Assembly: GCA_027625915.1 (NCBI GenBank)
Contig: JANTQA010000023.1
Span: 16,988,001-17,052,000 of the forward strand
DNA: 64,000 bases
Direction: 5' to 3'
From: Anaeramoeba flamelloides
Lineage: Eukaryota; Metamonada; Anaeramoebidae
This document shows positions 13,858 to 25,765 of the stretch, in pieces; positions within the stretch are counted from its first letter, which is position 1, and every line of letters begins with the position of its first letter. The translations under genes and the position numbers were made by a program. The notes below the pieces were generated by a model. It searched no databases, had not been told where the DNA came from, and was given only the letters and a program-made list of their open reading frames with translations.

Positions 13858-16800
13858 AATAATAGTAATCAAAAAAAGCAAAATATTAATCAAAAGCAAC
13901 AAAAGAAGCAACAAAAAAAAAATAAGAAACAAAAGCAGAAAAAAAAAAATCAACAAAATAACAAATATTCGATTTTTGAAAATTTATCTTTATATTATCA
14001 TTACTGTAAATTGGTAATAAAATTTATCGAATTAACAAATAATCTTTCCATTAATTATTTATCAAGGAATTTTAGAAAACAATTATTTCTTCATCTAATC
14101 AATACTTTTCAATTTGAAAAAAATAAAATTCGAAAAAAGAAATTAGATTTATTATTGAATCATAGAATTAAAAACAATTTAAAATTAAAAAAATTAAAAT
14201 ACCAATACCTGAAATCTTATCATTCAGTACAATACATTGCCTTCAAATGCTCTGCAAATTTATTAATTGGTCCACCGTTCAATAACACCATATTAAATCC
14301 CGATGGGTTTGTTTTTTGTTGGATTAATAAATTACAAAAGTATTCAATCAAAAATAAATTTATTAAAAATTTAGTTTTTTTTAGTCTATTAAAATTTTTA
14401 ATTTCAAATCCCACTGAAAACCAATTATTAGAAATTTATTTAGATTTAAGTTATTCTCCAAAAAATAATTTATCAACAATTTATTCTAAAGTAGTAATTA
14501 AAGCTATTTTAAAGAATTATATTGATTTACCAGATCATTTATTGATAACTTTTTTATTAAGCCAATTAAATAATTTAAATAGAATCAAATTTAAAAGAAA
14601 ATTAAAATTATTAAAATATGCTATAAATAAATTAATAATTACTAATTCAATAAATAATAATAATAATAATAATAATAACGATCATAATAATCATAATAAT
14701 AATGATAACAATAATCATAATAATGATACAAATCATACCAATGCTAATAATAATGATAACGAAGAAAATAATTTAGACAATAATTTAAATAGTAATATAA
14801 AAAAATTATTTTCCTTAATATCAATTAATGGGATTAATGAAAAAATTCAATTAATAATTGCAAAATTATTTTCAAAATATTGTAAAGATATTTCTTTTGA
14901 AATTTTTAAAGAAATTATTTCTAGATATAGATCTTTAGATAATTATAAAGAAGAACAAAATTTGCAAGTTGATTTAATTAATAATATACAAAGTAACATG
15001 TTAAAATACCTAATACCTTTTACAAAGAATTTCAATTATAATAAAAAGATAAAAAAATCAATAAAGGAATTTTATGAAATTTTAGAAGACCTTTTTGAAA
15101 TTACTTGTATAGACTCCCAATTATCTTTTAAATATATTGAAAAAATTTGGATCACATTAGCTAAAAAGAAAATCAATTTAATTGCGATAATTGAATTTTT
15201 GATTTCTAATGGAATTTGGTATCCCGTACCTTCATATTTAGGAATTGCTAAAAAAATTATTTATTATTTAAATAAAAAATATTCAAATTTAGTTTTTGAA
15301 ATTATAATGTTTGAAATTAATTTAGTTCAAGAATTAAATTTTTCATTTCAAAATCAGATTAATTTATTATTAAATATTAGCAATGACAATGATAACGATA
15401 AGGATAATAATGATAATGGTAACAAGAACAATACAAACACTACCAAAAATAGCACAAGTATGAGTAATGAAAGAATTAGTCCGTTTGAAAATGATAATGA
15501 TTTCATTTTTTCAAATATCATACCTTATGAAGGATCTCAATTTGGTAAAAAGATTTTTTCAAAATCTAAAAGAAGATCTTTCATTTTAAATAAGCAAACT
15601 TATCAAAGAAATAGAAAATTGTCTTGGATTGATTTGGATAATAAAATAAAGAAGAAACTTAAACTTGAGAAAAAAAAAAATGATCTTCAAAATAAAAAAA
15701 TTAAAAAAAAAAAAGAAAAAAAAACAAATGAAAAATTTAAACATATTAAAAAATCATTAAAATTACAAGAAGTTAATGAAAAAAAAACTAACAAGCAAAT
15801 TGGAAGATTTCACATTTCAATTATTTATTTAACTGGGATTATTTCAATTGAGAACAAAAAGTTAATAATCAAAAATTTCTCATTAATTGTACATTTAATA
15901 TTTTTACTGATAGACCATCCTAAAAAAATAATTTACAGCCAATGTAAGCAATTATTATTTAATTTAATTAATTTATTAATCATTGATCAAAATAATGATA
16001 AGAGTAATCCGAACCCTGATGGGTTTAATTATACTGACCCAGAATTAATCCAAGAAATTTTTAAAAATATCTCGAAAATTAAAAAAAATTTAAACAACTT
16101 AAAACAATTTAATAAAAAGAAAGAAAAAAAAGAACAAATGATAGAACTAGAGAATAAAAAAGAGTTAATAAAGGAAATAGAATTCAAAAAAATATTAAAA
16201 ATTAAAAAGAAAAAAGAAAAATTACAATTCACTAATAATTTACAAGGCATAATCCAAATTTTTGAAAAAATTATTCCCAATTTCCAAAAAGAATGGTTTC
16301 AAATTAGTTTTAATTGGTCAATAACCTTATGTTTAAATTCAAATTTAAGAAAATATCATCGATCCATTTTCATGCGATCTTTTTTATTGCTAAGAAGATT
16401 ATATAGACCTAATTATATTTTTTTAATTGATGATTTAATTCATTATGTATTTTTTTCATTTCTTAAAAAAGACAATTATTCCTTAAAGGATTATAAAATT
16501 TTAAATTTGCAACAAATACAAATCTTTAAAATTTTATTAACAATAATTAAAATTAAAAAATTTCAAATAATTAAAAAGTATCCTCAAATTTTTTGGATAA
16601 ATATTTCTTTGTTACCAATTGAAAATTTAAATTTAAGAAATATTTGTTTAAAAATAATTAATAAATTTTTAAAATATTATTTAATTAAACCCAAAAATAA
16701 TCTTAACAATAAAAATCAAGAAAAAAAGGAAGAGGAAGAGGAAGATGAAGATGAAGAGGAAGAGGAAGAGGAAGAGGAAGAGGAAGAGGAAGAAAAAAAG

Positions 16801-18129
16801 GAAGAGGGAGATGGAGAAAAAGAGGAAGAGGAAGAAAAAGAGGGAGAGGGAGGTGAAGAAAGAGGAAGAAATAATGAAAAAAATAATTTTTTAATTGATT
16901 CAAAGCCTAAAAATTGGAATAACAAATATAATGGGCTAATAGAATTGTTAATACCTTGTTTACATTTTCCAAAAATTTCTTATATTTCTCAACAAATAAT
17001 TTTAAAAATTTTATCTTATAATAATTATCAAATAATGAGTAGTTATGATGATAATGATAGCAATAATAATGATGATGAAAGAAATAAACATAAGGATAAT
17101 AAAAGAAATGAAAGTGAAAATAAGGAGAAAAAAGAAGAAGGAAGGAATGTGAAATTAATAGAACAAATTTTAGAAAAAAATTTTGAAAAATTAATTTTTT
17201 ATCTAATTCTTTGCTTTCTGCCACAAATTACGAATGAAATTACAAATGTTTCTAAAAGGCAATATGAGATAAAAAATCAGATCAAATTAAAAATAGTCAA
17301 ATATTTAATCAATTTATGCAAAAGAAATGAAAAATATCAAGGCCTATTAAATGTCTTTCTAAAGTTTTCAAAAAATTTATTTTTAACAAAGCACGTTTTT
17401 TTACAAGAACTAAAAAAAAATTTTTTACCATTATTTTTCCCTCACTATTCTTCTATATTTTTCAATTTTTATTTGGAACTATCTTGCAAAAACCCAATAA
17501 AATATCTGGGGGATATATTATTAATATTAGAAATTTTTTTGACAAAGGTTGATTTATCTTTACGCAAATATATTGGAGTAAAATCAAAATATTTTAATTT
17601 ATTTACCAGACTAATAGAAACGAAGTATTGCAACAACCTTATTAATATTTATCATTTAATAATATTTTCTACGGATTTCTCACGGACGAATTTTAATTAT
17701 CAAAAATTACCTTTACCAGAACCTTATTCTTTTTCAGATTATAACAAAAAAAACGATCAAGCCAATAATAATAAAAAAAATAAAAAAAATAAAAGTGACA
17801 AAAAAAATCAAGATGATATTGAGATCAAAAACGACGATGATCTGGAAAAATTAAAATTTAAAAATTTGTTAAATAATGATTTTAAATTTAATTATAATCA
17901 TAAATTGAAATCCTTTGTTGTTAATCACAATAACTTACAATACCAAAAATTGAAATACTATAATAATTATAGTTTTGAATTATTTACAACAATAATTAAA
18001 CAATTTTTATTAAACAAAAAAAAGAATAAAAAAAAAATTAGGCAATTAAAATTAAATTCGCTTTTACCAGCGAAACATGAACCAGAAGTACCAGAAGAAT
18101 ATTATTTAAAAATAAACCCAAGAAATCAA

Positions 18130-18178
<49 letters not shown>

Positions 18179-19347
18179 TGGATATGAATATGAATAATAA
18201 TAATATTAATAATAATATAAATATGAACAATAATAGGGATATTAATATCAATATTGATAACACTAATAGTAGCAGCGGCAGTAGTAATAATAATCGCACT
18301 ACCAGTATTAATAAGAGCAAGAATAAGAATAAATTGTTAATGCAATCTGTTTCAATGAACGAAAATATCAGTAAGGCCTTGGCTTCAGATTTGTATGGGA
18401 TTTGGGAATATGATAAGGAAAAATCAAATTTAACAAATCTTTCAAATAAAAACACGAGTGATGATAATTCGATTATTAGCGATCTTGATCCAATTTTGGA
18501 AATTAGTTCAGAAAACTCGGCTAATATTTTCTCAAGTAATCAAAACCGAGAAAATAAAAGCAATAATTTAAATATTGGTATAGATGACGATGACGATGAA
18601 GATGACGATGATGATGATGAAGAAGAAGAAGATGCTGATGTTGAAAAGAATAAAATTAAATTGAATGAATTAAGATCCCATTCAATGAAGCAATTAAGAT
18701 CTTGGGGTGAAATCAATATAAACCAATATTTAATCGATGATCCAAAATTATTTGATATTTACCATAAGGCAACCAATTTATTTATGGCGCTCCAGAACGA
18801 ATTAAAAGCTACATTTACCTATACGCTCTCCATTTTCAAAAATAACAATTACAAATTACTATTATCAGACCCTTTGATTCAATCGGATTTTTTAAATCTT
18901 GATTTCTATATTCCCATTTATAAAGACTATGCAGATTTATCGTTTTTGAAATTAAAAGAAAAGTTATTATTGCTAGGAAAAAATGACCTCAATTTCTTAA
19001 AGAATTGGAAAATTAAATTTCAAAATATCATAAAACGGATTGGCAATTGCAGAATTAGCTATATGACAAAGCAAATCTCAACATCGGATTATTTGATGTT
19101 TTTAGATCAAATTAATATCATTACAAACCCCACAGAAAACGAAATACAAATCGCGGAAAAGAATTTATCTTCTTCTTTGCTTGAACAATACTATGACCTA
19201 ATTTCTTTTTTTATCAACATCAGCAAATTGGCTAATTTGGTGAACCAAATATTTACAATAATACAAGATGGGTTTGAAATCAATCAGTTGTTTAAAAATT
19301 TAGACAAATTATTACATAATGTTTCTTTATTAAAAAAAAAAATTTAA
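4662..19347 (+). CDS. Furry / Tao3 / Mor2 / PAG1 family cell-morphogenesis scaffold
   Basis: A giant HEAT/ARM-type scaffold of the family that works with NDR/LATS kinases and MOB proteins in polarity and morphogenesis. Exons are 4662-4751, 4858-5024, 5488-5536 and 10591-19347. All phases agree (0, 2, 0) and give 3020 aa, close to human FRY (about 3010). Exons 1-2 carry the conserved N-terminal block (GKISKWDPSSVIMSFVAWRN, compare FRY [20 protein letters not shown]). Exon 4 opens with LIFETFFLKSILNILNE, matching FRY IDFIFSLVLIEVLKQ. Residues about 1313-1360 contain LIGPPFNNTILNPDGFVFCW, the counterpart of FRY GPVFDN..SPDGYLYKW. The ATG at 10840 is internal (residue 186); the true start follows an in-frame TAA at 4659. 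Asn tracts, a Glu/Lys run (about 2149-2193) and an Asp/Glu run (about 2769-2784) interrupt the helical repeats. The family call is firm; the exon 1-3 model is inferred from phase plus homology. Confidence 0.88.
6125..6650. repeat. Diverged terminal inverted repeat pair
   Basis: The left end (CTTAAGGAATATCATTTATT near 6127) matches the reverse complement of the right end (CTTAAGGACTATCTGTATTT read from about 6650) at roughly two thirds of positions over some 50 bases. A related single end lies near 61180. It may be an old miniature inverted-repeat element. It overlaps coding-like minus-strand sequence near 6330-6440, so a chance match is possible. Confidence 0.3.
6886..7263 (-). CDS. Candidate antisense gene inside Furry intron 3, 5' exons
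   Basis: Three minus-strand segments with consistent phase 0 joins: 7263-7231 (ATG, MEPVDKEQDQG, donor GTAAAT), 7135-7034 (MVYGPIVKKTFDIVDFFCLN..., donor GTAAAC) and 6963-6886 (KFYISSIDCEINDAYFDKYG..., donor GTAAAA). Base composition and codon use (GGG, GCC, GAC, TAC, CTG) differ clearly from the surrounding intron. Further coding-like minus-strand pieces lie near 6440-6330 (WKSDRVEGMGIDKLSDKVE, followed by GTAAGA) and 5830-5740 (MKRKGILGIKLQTRIKSSEK), so the gene may continue. I do not recognise the protein. The FDKYGF motif faintly recalls the entry to TBC domains, which is too weak to call. Confidence 0.4.
9965..10035 (-). repeat. Decamer-repeat dispersed element, copy 1
   Basis: Reads GGCACTCACGGCACTTGATG and onward. 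On the minus strand it gives units of the AGTGCCATxx type with about 10-base spacing. It is preceded by the AAGTAAAAAAAAACCG / CGTTAGG module (9850-9935) that also accompanies the copies at 39840 and 44745. Confidence 0.5.
10509..10526. repeat. (AT)n microsatellite near the intron acceptor
   Basis: Nine AT units about 65 bp before the exon 4 acceptor of the Furry gene. Confidence 0.85.
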
Positions 19348-20254
19348 TTATTTTTTAATTTTTCCAAATTGGATTTTATTTCCTTCGCATTGTGAGAGGT
19401 ACAAATATTTTCTATTTTTATTTGAATATTTTTTTGAATAATTGTAATTTTTTTTTTATTATTTTATTTTTTTGGTTATAAATATTATTATTATTATTCA
19501 TTTTATTATTATGATTTTTTCAATTTAATAAATCATCAATATATTTTTTTTTTTAAAAAAAAAATAATTATAATCCCTTTGAAATTTTATTTTTATTTTT
19601 GCTAAATTAGTATATTAATATCAGAATTTGTTTATAAATAATAGGATTTTTCTTTTTAAAAAGGTTGGACTATAAATTTTTTAAAAGTAACCCTAAAATA
19701 GTATTATAAACTTAATTCATCCTGTTTTTATTCTTATTAAAAAATTTTATGTTTACATTTTTTGATGCAACTTAATTATAATGATTGTTGTATTTGTTTA
19801 TCTAACTTTTCTTTTAAATTAGTTTGTAAAATGATATTCTTTTGGTATACTAAATAGTATAAATTCCTTTTGCATATTTTTTTTTGTTTTTTGAATTGTT
19901 ACTTAATTATTAGCGGGGTATCTTCTTTATAAATAATTATCTTGTAAGTGAATTTTATCATTAAAAAGAGTAGACGATTCTAGAATAAAAAAACAGATTG
20001 GGAAATAATTGTCAACATTTGAAAATTTTTTCTTTGTTTTTGTGATTTTATTGTTTAATATAAAACTTTTTTGTTAAAAAAGTTTATCTAGACAACAAAT
20101 ACTTTTTAATTTTTTATGATTAAAGTACTCATACTTTATTGGAAATTTTATTTTTTTCCCTACCAGGCTCAAAATTATTTGAAGAAATAAATTTCTCATT
20201 ACAAAAGATGTTTTGACATCACATAGAAAATTTGCATTATCTATTGATTACTTT

Positions 20255-20288
<34 letters not shown>

Positions 20289-20535
20289 TCCAAATAATTG
20301 TCAAAAATAAATAGAAATAAAATTTTTGTAAAAGTAATTTATTATTATTATTATATATTGTGAAACGACATGGGAATTTTGTTTTTTTAATTTGTTAATT
20401 TTCAAAATTGATATATTTTGATTTTGTTTTTGTAAATTTTCATGAAGATTTTTTCACAGATCGAAACAGAATTTATTTTAAATTTGTTATTTATAATCTT
20501 TATTTATTTTATATAACTCAAGTTTAAAATTTAAT
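19348..20535. other. Intergenic, AT-rich
   Basis: Downstream flank of Furry. It contains T-rich sequence suited to a 3' UTR (19350-19560) and an AT microsatellite at 20258-20285. No gene is seen. Confidence 0.6.
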
Positions 20536-20656
20536 GTATTCGGCCATACCCAATTTAATAATCCTGGACACATTCCGAACCCAGAAGATCAACGAATTGA
20601 GGGCTAAGCTAGTTAGTGAGATGGGGAACCTCTCGCGAACACTTGGTGCTGATTAC
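20536..20656 (+). rRNA. 5S ribosomal RNA gene
   Basis: The 121-nt segment begins GTATTCGGCCATAC and ends GGTGCTGATTAC. These ends pair as helix I: seven of eight pairs, one of them a G-U wobble. Inside are the conserved landmarks CATTCCGAACCCAGAAG (loop B / helix III), GGGCTAAGCTAGTTAGT and GATGGGGAACC, which match the internal Pol III control elements (A box, intermediate element, C box). GC content is far above the flanks. Only one copy is present in the window, and no 18S/28S or tandem array is seen. The length fits the usual 118-121 nt. Confidence 0.93.
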
Positions 20657-20663
20657 TTTTTTT
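20657..20663 (+). terminator. RNA polymerase III terminator (T run)
   Basis: Seven T residues follow directly after the 3' end of the 5S rRNA, the standard Pol III stop signal. Confidence 0.75.
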
Positions 20664-21844
20664 ATTTTTATGAAATCATTGAAAAAATATTTTTTTTAAT
20701 TTTTAATAAATAATTTTTTTTTTTCATAATTAAAATGATTTTATACTTTTTTTTATTACTCGTTTATAATAATATTGATCAATTTTAAAATCAATTTTAA
20801 TCACAAAAATATTTTTTTAAGGTGTAAAGTCTATTACTGAGATTAGTTATATTGAAATTGATAGTGATATTTTTATACTTTAACATTTATTTACAACAAG
20901 ATTAAAAAAATAAATATAAAAATACGGAAAAAGTTTGAGCTCTTATTTTCTCAAACTTTGATTTGAAAATTTTATTCTATCTGTAAATGGGGAGTAATTT
21001 TGAAATTTTTATTTTAAATTTTGCCAAAATAAGGAATATTGAAATTTTAAAGGTTATATTTTAATTTAAAATTTATCATCAAGTTCTTCTTTTAATTTCT
21101 AACTTGAATCACAAATCTGAGGTAAATAAAAATAGAATCCACAATCAATTCCCAAAATTAGTTTGTTTTTGAATCATTTTGTTGGGTTGAAACGAAATCA
21201 TAAAATAAGTTTTTATAATTCGAATATTTTAGTAAAATAAAAAATGAAAAAGGATTGATCAACGTTCAAAACAAATTGGATACAGCTCTTTTAAGAAGGC
21301 CAGTACTATTTTTTTTGAAGAACAAAAAAGTATTAAATGTTTTCTATTTTACTAAAGTATAATGTTTTTATTTTTTAAAAAATATGTACTTTCCTTCATG
21401 CTTTACCCTCTACGAAAAATTTAGTTTTTTATACCTTGTTTTTTTTAAAACAGAAAACTCTTTTTAACAGTTTTGATTCTGAAAAAGTTTTCATTTTTTA
21501 AAAATAGAAAACTTTGAAAAGGTTTGTAAAAAATCCAAACTTTTTTAAAAGAGTTACATAAATTTGTAAAAATTTTCATTTTTTTTCCCCGAAATTGGAA
21601 ACTCTATAACTTGAGAAAAAATCTTGATTTTTTTTTTTTTACATTAATCTACTTTAATTGAATTATCAAACTTTTATTCTTTTCCGTATTTATTATTGAA
21701 GCAATTGAAAGAAAATACTTACTTTCAACATTCATTTTACAATAAGTTATATTGAGTTGTGTAATAAACCTTCACAAGTTGAATAAAGTTATTCTTGTTG
21801 ATTTCATTAATTAATACTTAAGATAGTGTTTGTTTTTCTCCCTT

Positions 21845-22004
21845 GGAGTCAGTGCAACCTTTAAGGCACAAACTTGGTACAAAACAATTCAAAATTAAGG
21901 TCAATTTTTAGGATTTCAGAAACCTATTCTGTAGTAAGAAAAAAATCTCAAAACTGTTTATTAATTTGTAATTTTGTTGTACCTTAAAAGAGAAACTGTC
22001 AGTA
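21845..22004. mobile_element. Diverged copy of the CAGTCxGTTCCAC inverted-repeat element
   Basis: The left end AGTCAGTGCAACCTTTAAGG and right end CCTTAAAAGAGAAACTGTCA resemble the termini of the intact element at 27155-27353, including the internal AAGGCACAAAC / TTGTACCTT motif. It looks old and partly eroded. Confidence 0.45.
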
Positions 22005-22289
22005 ATAAATTTACTCTGATAATTACTTTTTTTAAAAAGGTTCTTTTCTGGTAAAGTTTTACTAAAACTTTCAGATAGCTCATCACCAAACAGTTATTTT
22101 TGGGGTTGTTACACCCTTTTTATGTGGCATTGAATAGGTTTTACACTCAATAGCAACATATTCTATTTTTTGACTTCTCAGTGATGATCGCTAATCCCTT
22201 AAATCCTTTTTATGAATTATTTTAAAAAGTTTTTTTGCTTGAGGAAAGTGACACGGAAAAAAATTGTCTATTTTTGATTATTATTGGAA

Positions 22290-22950
22290 ACAAACTTACA
22301 GTGATCAAAATAATGCATGCCCAACAACTAAAATCCGTGTTTCAAAATATAGTTTGTGCTTTTTTTTTCTTCTTGTGCCAATGAAACATCCAATCTACTA
22401 ACAAATAGTATACCTAAGTTCACATCAATTTTGAAAGTAGACATCTGGATATTTTTAGTAAAATTTAAATTAGGAATTGCAATTTGTTGAAAATTTTTCG
22501 TAATCTTCCCAATTTTTTTGAAATTTTTTGTATTTTTTTCATGATGAAAATTTTCACTAATTTACTCTATTTTTTGAGATAAATTTTCCAATTTGATCTT
22601 TGATTTTTAGAATTTCTTTTTAAATAATAGAACTTTAAGAAATCAATACCATATTTATTTAGGGTTTATTATCAGTACCTTTGATCAGTTGATGTATAGG
22701 TGTTCTATAACAAAAAAACACGCTTTTTATTTTGAAACATGAATTAAATTTTTTTTGCACGCTTTATTTTGACTACAGTGCATTATTATTGAAAACTCAA
22801 AAGAATATTTAAAAAGATATCAAAAATGATGCTATATTTTTCAGATCTACATCACTTGATATATTTGATAATGTTTTTAAGGTGATCAAAATACTCCGTT
22901 CACAACGACTATAATCCGTGTTTCAAAATATAATCATTACTTTTTTTTGA
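22290..22950. repeat. Cluster of GTGATCAAAATA...CCGTGTTTCAAAATAT repeats
   Basis: Copies lie near 22297-22355 (+), 22725-22800 (inverted) and 22877-22935 (+). The first two face each other and could be the ends of a roughly 500-bp inverted-repeat element starting TACAGTG; the third is a separate fragment. The shared core is ATCCGTGTTTCAAAATATA. Confidence 0.45.
22617..22730 (+). repeat. Inverted repeat flanking PPME1, distal copy
   Basis: Core AATAGAACTTTAAGAAATCA followed by TTTAGGGTTTATT and CTTTGATCAGTTGATG. It matches the reverse complement of 24880-24990 over about 110 bp at roughly 75-80 percent by eye. Confidence 0.6.
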
Positions 22951-23148
22951 TTGCTGCTCTACGCAATACTTTTGGAGTTGAAAATTCGATCACATGATCA
23001 ATTGCAGACCAATTTTAGTTTTTTTGGTGGAAAGCTTTAAAAGAATGCACGCTTCCAAAAAGTTTTGCTCAAGGCTTTAACGAAAGTGCTAAAAGAGAAA
23101 GAGAATAAGAAAGAGAAAGAGAAAAGCGGAAAATGAAAGTTGAAAATT

Positions 23149-24150
23149 TTATTTCTTTTTTGAGAACATTGATTTAACTTTCAAATAGCGATTCACAATA
23201 CTGATTGTCTTTTGAGCAAGATAATCGGGTACGTCTTCATGAACTGCATGGCCAGCGCGATTAGAAGGTATCAATTGGAATTTCCCAGACATATGAGCTG
23301 TTGTAATGTCTTTGTCCATGTGCTCCAAGTTTGAAAGCACTAACACTTTGGTGGCCTTGATTGACAAAAAGTTTTGATTCAAGTTCTGAAACCAGCTTTC
23401 CCAGTATTGCAAAGAAGACACAACATCAAAATTCCAAGTAAAATAGTTATTTTCTTTTTCTTCTTCTTCTACATATTTTAATTGTGTTGGAACAGAAATT
23501 CTTGCTGACATTCGGTTTTTTGATATTCCTGACTCCAGTGCATAATTTATTGCCTCGTTTAAATTCTGAAATTTGTTTTTTCTGTTCGAATAAAAGCGTT
23601 TCATAAATGGAATTGCTTTTAATCCTGAAGTGCCAACAATGTCAATAATCATCACAATTTTGATGTTTTCGATTATGCAATTTGTTTTTTGGTTTTCTTT
23701 TTCATTGCTTTTGTTCTTTTTGTCGATTAATTGGTCGTGGTATTTTGCAGTTTCAACAGCAATGATCCCCCCAAGGGAATGGCCAATAAGCATCATGGGA
23801 GTTTCAACTTGATTTAGCCCAAGTTGATTAATCACCATTGTTGTGTCTCTAGTCAGTGTTTCAAGTCGAAGATCAGATGCTTGTTCAACAGTTGTGCACC
23901 CATGCCCTCGTAGATCGTATGTGTAAATTGAGACTTTTGGCTTGTTCAAAAGGATCTTTTGAATTAAAGGTGCCCATGTCAAGGATGTATATCCTGTACC
24001 ATGGATGAAAAATATTATTAATTCGCTTTCTGTTAAATCGGCACCGGCTCTATAGACCCTAAACGTATCATTAGTGTCTTTAATAGCTAAATCAATTTTT
24101 TCAGTAAAGTAGTTTTCCCATTTATAACTTGCTAATTTTTGGTTTGTCAT
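23149..24150 (-). CDS. PPME1: Protein phosphatase methylesterase 1 (PP2A demethylase)
   Basis: An alpha/beta-hydrolase that removes the methyl ester from the C-terminal leucine of PP2A-type catalytic subunits. The 333-aa reading frame is uninterrupted. It opens with YKWENYFTEKID and DTFRVYRAG, matching PME-1 WSQYFESMEDV and DTFRVYKSG. The oxyanion-hole segment HGTGYTS is at 50-56. The nucleophile elbow GHSLGG places Ser at 125. The acid is probably Asp170 in MIIDIVGTSG (human Asp181), and the base His301 in AGHAVHED (human His349). YTYDLRGHG (77-84) and MSGKFQLIP (287-295) are further family signatures. The length is slightly below the human 386 aa because the N-terminal tail is short. The start ATG fits the family N-terminus. 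No intron. A charged insert at 141-157 replaces a family loop. The function is known from the family; the active site looks complete. Confidence 0.93.
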   Translation of the reverse strand: MTNQKLASYKWENYFTEKIDLAIKDTNDTFRVYRAGADLTESELIIFFIHGTGYTSLTWAPLIQKILLNKPKVSIYTYDLRGHGCTTVEQASDLRLETLTRDTTMVINQLGLNQVETPMMLIGHSLGGIIAVETAKYHDQLIDKKNKSNEKENQKTNCIIENIKIVMIIDIVGTSGLKAIPFMKRFYSNRKNKFQNLNEAINYALESGISKNRMSARISVPTQLKYVEEEEKENNYFTWNFDVVSSLQYWESWFQNLNQNFLSIKATKVLVLSNLEHMDKDITTAHMSGKFQLIPSNRAGHAVHEDVPDYLAQKTISIVNRYLKVKSMFSKKK

Positions 24151-24879
24151 TTACAGAAAAGGTTTATTGGGGTTTGATGGGTAAAAGTACAAAAAATGGG
24201 AAATTTCATAATGGAAATTTTGTATACATTATCGTTTCAATTCGATCAACTATGATGACAAAAATACATTTTAAACCAAAAGTATAACCAATATATTATA
24301 AATTGTAACATGAGGAAAGTTTATTTGTGAATAAAACGATTTTTAAAGTTGATCAAAATGTGTAGAAATTAAAAAGTTTACAAATTTTCACAAAAGTATC
24401 AAAAGTGTGTGTCCAAATTGGTAGTTATTTTTTGAAGCGAAAAAGCAATTTTTGAGATTAAAATACTCGGTGAAAATTGTTACCATTTTGTGATCTGTGG
24501 TAAAATATATTGGAGATATAATCACAAGTTATGGAAAATTTAGCATTTCTTTATAGTTTTAGTTTTTTCATTTGATTAACGTTAGTAATGAGACAAATTT
24601 TTATTGTTTGTGTTTATTTACAATGTTACTTTAGTATATCTTCTAATTACTTTATTAAAAAAACTTAAAAGTAGGCAAATCCATTCAAAATTATTTTATC
24701 CAGTTTAAAAGTTTTGAAAAATCATATTGATGAAAATCATCACCGTTTTTACACCTGTTGATAATTTATTCAATCTTCCAAAGTTTTTTTTCATAAAAGT
24801 ACGAGTAAACAAGGTAAAAAGAATTCTCTGACTGTTGTAAAAAAAATAGGTAAAGAAAAGTTAAATTTATGTTAAAAAA

Positions 24880-24990
24880 TAAAAAGCCTGTTTTTTTTTT
24901 TTTGGAAGATCTATACATTAACGGATCAAAGAAACCACCAATAAACCCTAATTAAATATGGGAATGGTTTCTTAAAGTTCTATTAGAAAA
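24880..24990 (-). repeat. Inverted repeat flanking PPME1, proximal copy
   Basis: On the minus strand it reads CTAATAGAACTTTAAGAAAC, then TTAGGGTTTATTGG and CTTTGATCCGTTAATG, the inverted partner of 22617-22730. The pair encloses the whole methylesterase gene. Confidence 0.6.
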
Positions 24991-25317
24991 AAAAAATTCG
25001 AAAAATTAAGGATAAAATAAGTATCTTTATCTCAATAAATAGAAGAAAATTTTTACAAACAAAAAGAATAATTTGATATAAAAAATTTCAAAACAATTGA
25101 ATAAGTATGAAAAATTTTGAAATAATTTAATTCCTAATTTAAAATTTACTTGGAGTATCAAGGAGTTTACTTTCAGAATTGATTTTTGATTAGATTTACT
25201 ATTTGATCGTAAATTGATGTTATTTTTACAGTGAAACAAGAATTAATAAAAAAACACTTATTTTATTTTTAAATTTCAGAATTCTATGTTTTGATAAAGG
25301 ATATTTTGATCAAAATA

Positions 25318-25765
25318 AATTTAACTGTTGTGGAAAAAAATGAAACAGGGAAAAAAAAGTAAAAAAGGTTTTTCATTGGGAACCTTACTGAAAACGAAAA
25401 GTAAAATAAATTAAAACAAGAAAGCTATTAACTTATAATAATCCATTGTTTCATTTTTAATCAAACCAACAAACACAAATTATATCTACTTTCATATATC
25501 GAAATTGTTCATGTGATTTTTGAGATCTCAAAAATAGTCAATTTTTTCAACAAATTTTTAATAATTGATCAATCAAAGAAAAACCCATACTAAAAGATAG
25601 TATAAAAAAACTGTTTTTGTGCTGAATCCTTCATTTTTCTTTCTTTCTTTCTTTATTCTTTTATTAATTGATCTTACTTGAATTTTCAGGTTCTATTAAT
25701 GTTCCCTATTAAAAACTGTGTTGAACTTTTTTTCCCTGTTTCACTTTTTTTCCACAACTATAAAA
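25318..25765. mobile_element. Miniature inverted-repeat element
   Basis: The left arm GTTGTGGAAAAAAATGAAAC (near 25326) and the right arm (reverse complement GTTGTGGAAAAAAAGTGAAA, ending near 25760) are inverted copies. They also share CAGGGAAAAAAA and a GGGAAC motif. About 440 bp, with no coding capacity. The exact ends and target duplication are not resolved. Confidence 0.5.

Larger units (their letters stand above)
20664..23148. other. Intergenic with degraded repeat elements
   Basis: No gene recognised. It contains a diverged Tc1/mariner-type remnant (21845-22004) and a cluster of related repeats (22290-22950). Some short minus-strand frames near 22100-22200 look coding-like but are too short to support. 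Confidence 0.5.

Noticed and set aside
16703-18455. Minus-strand frames of Leu, Ser or Phe homopolymers
   Set aside because: They are antisense shadows of the poly-Glu and poly-Asn tracts of the Furry gene.
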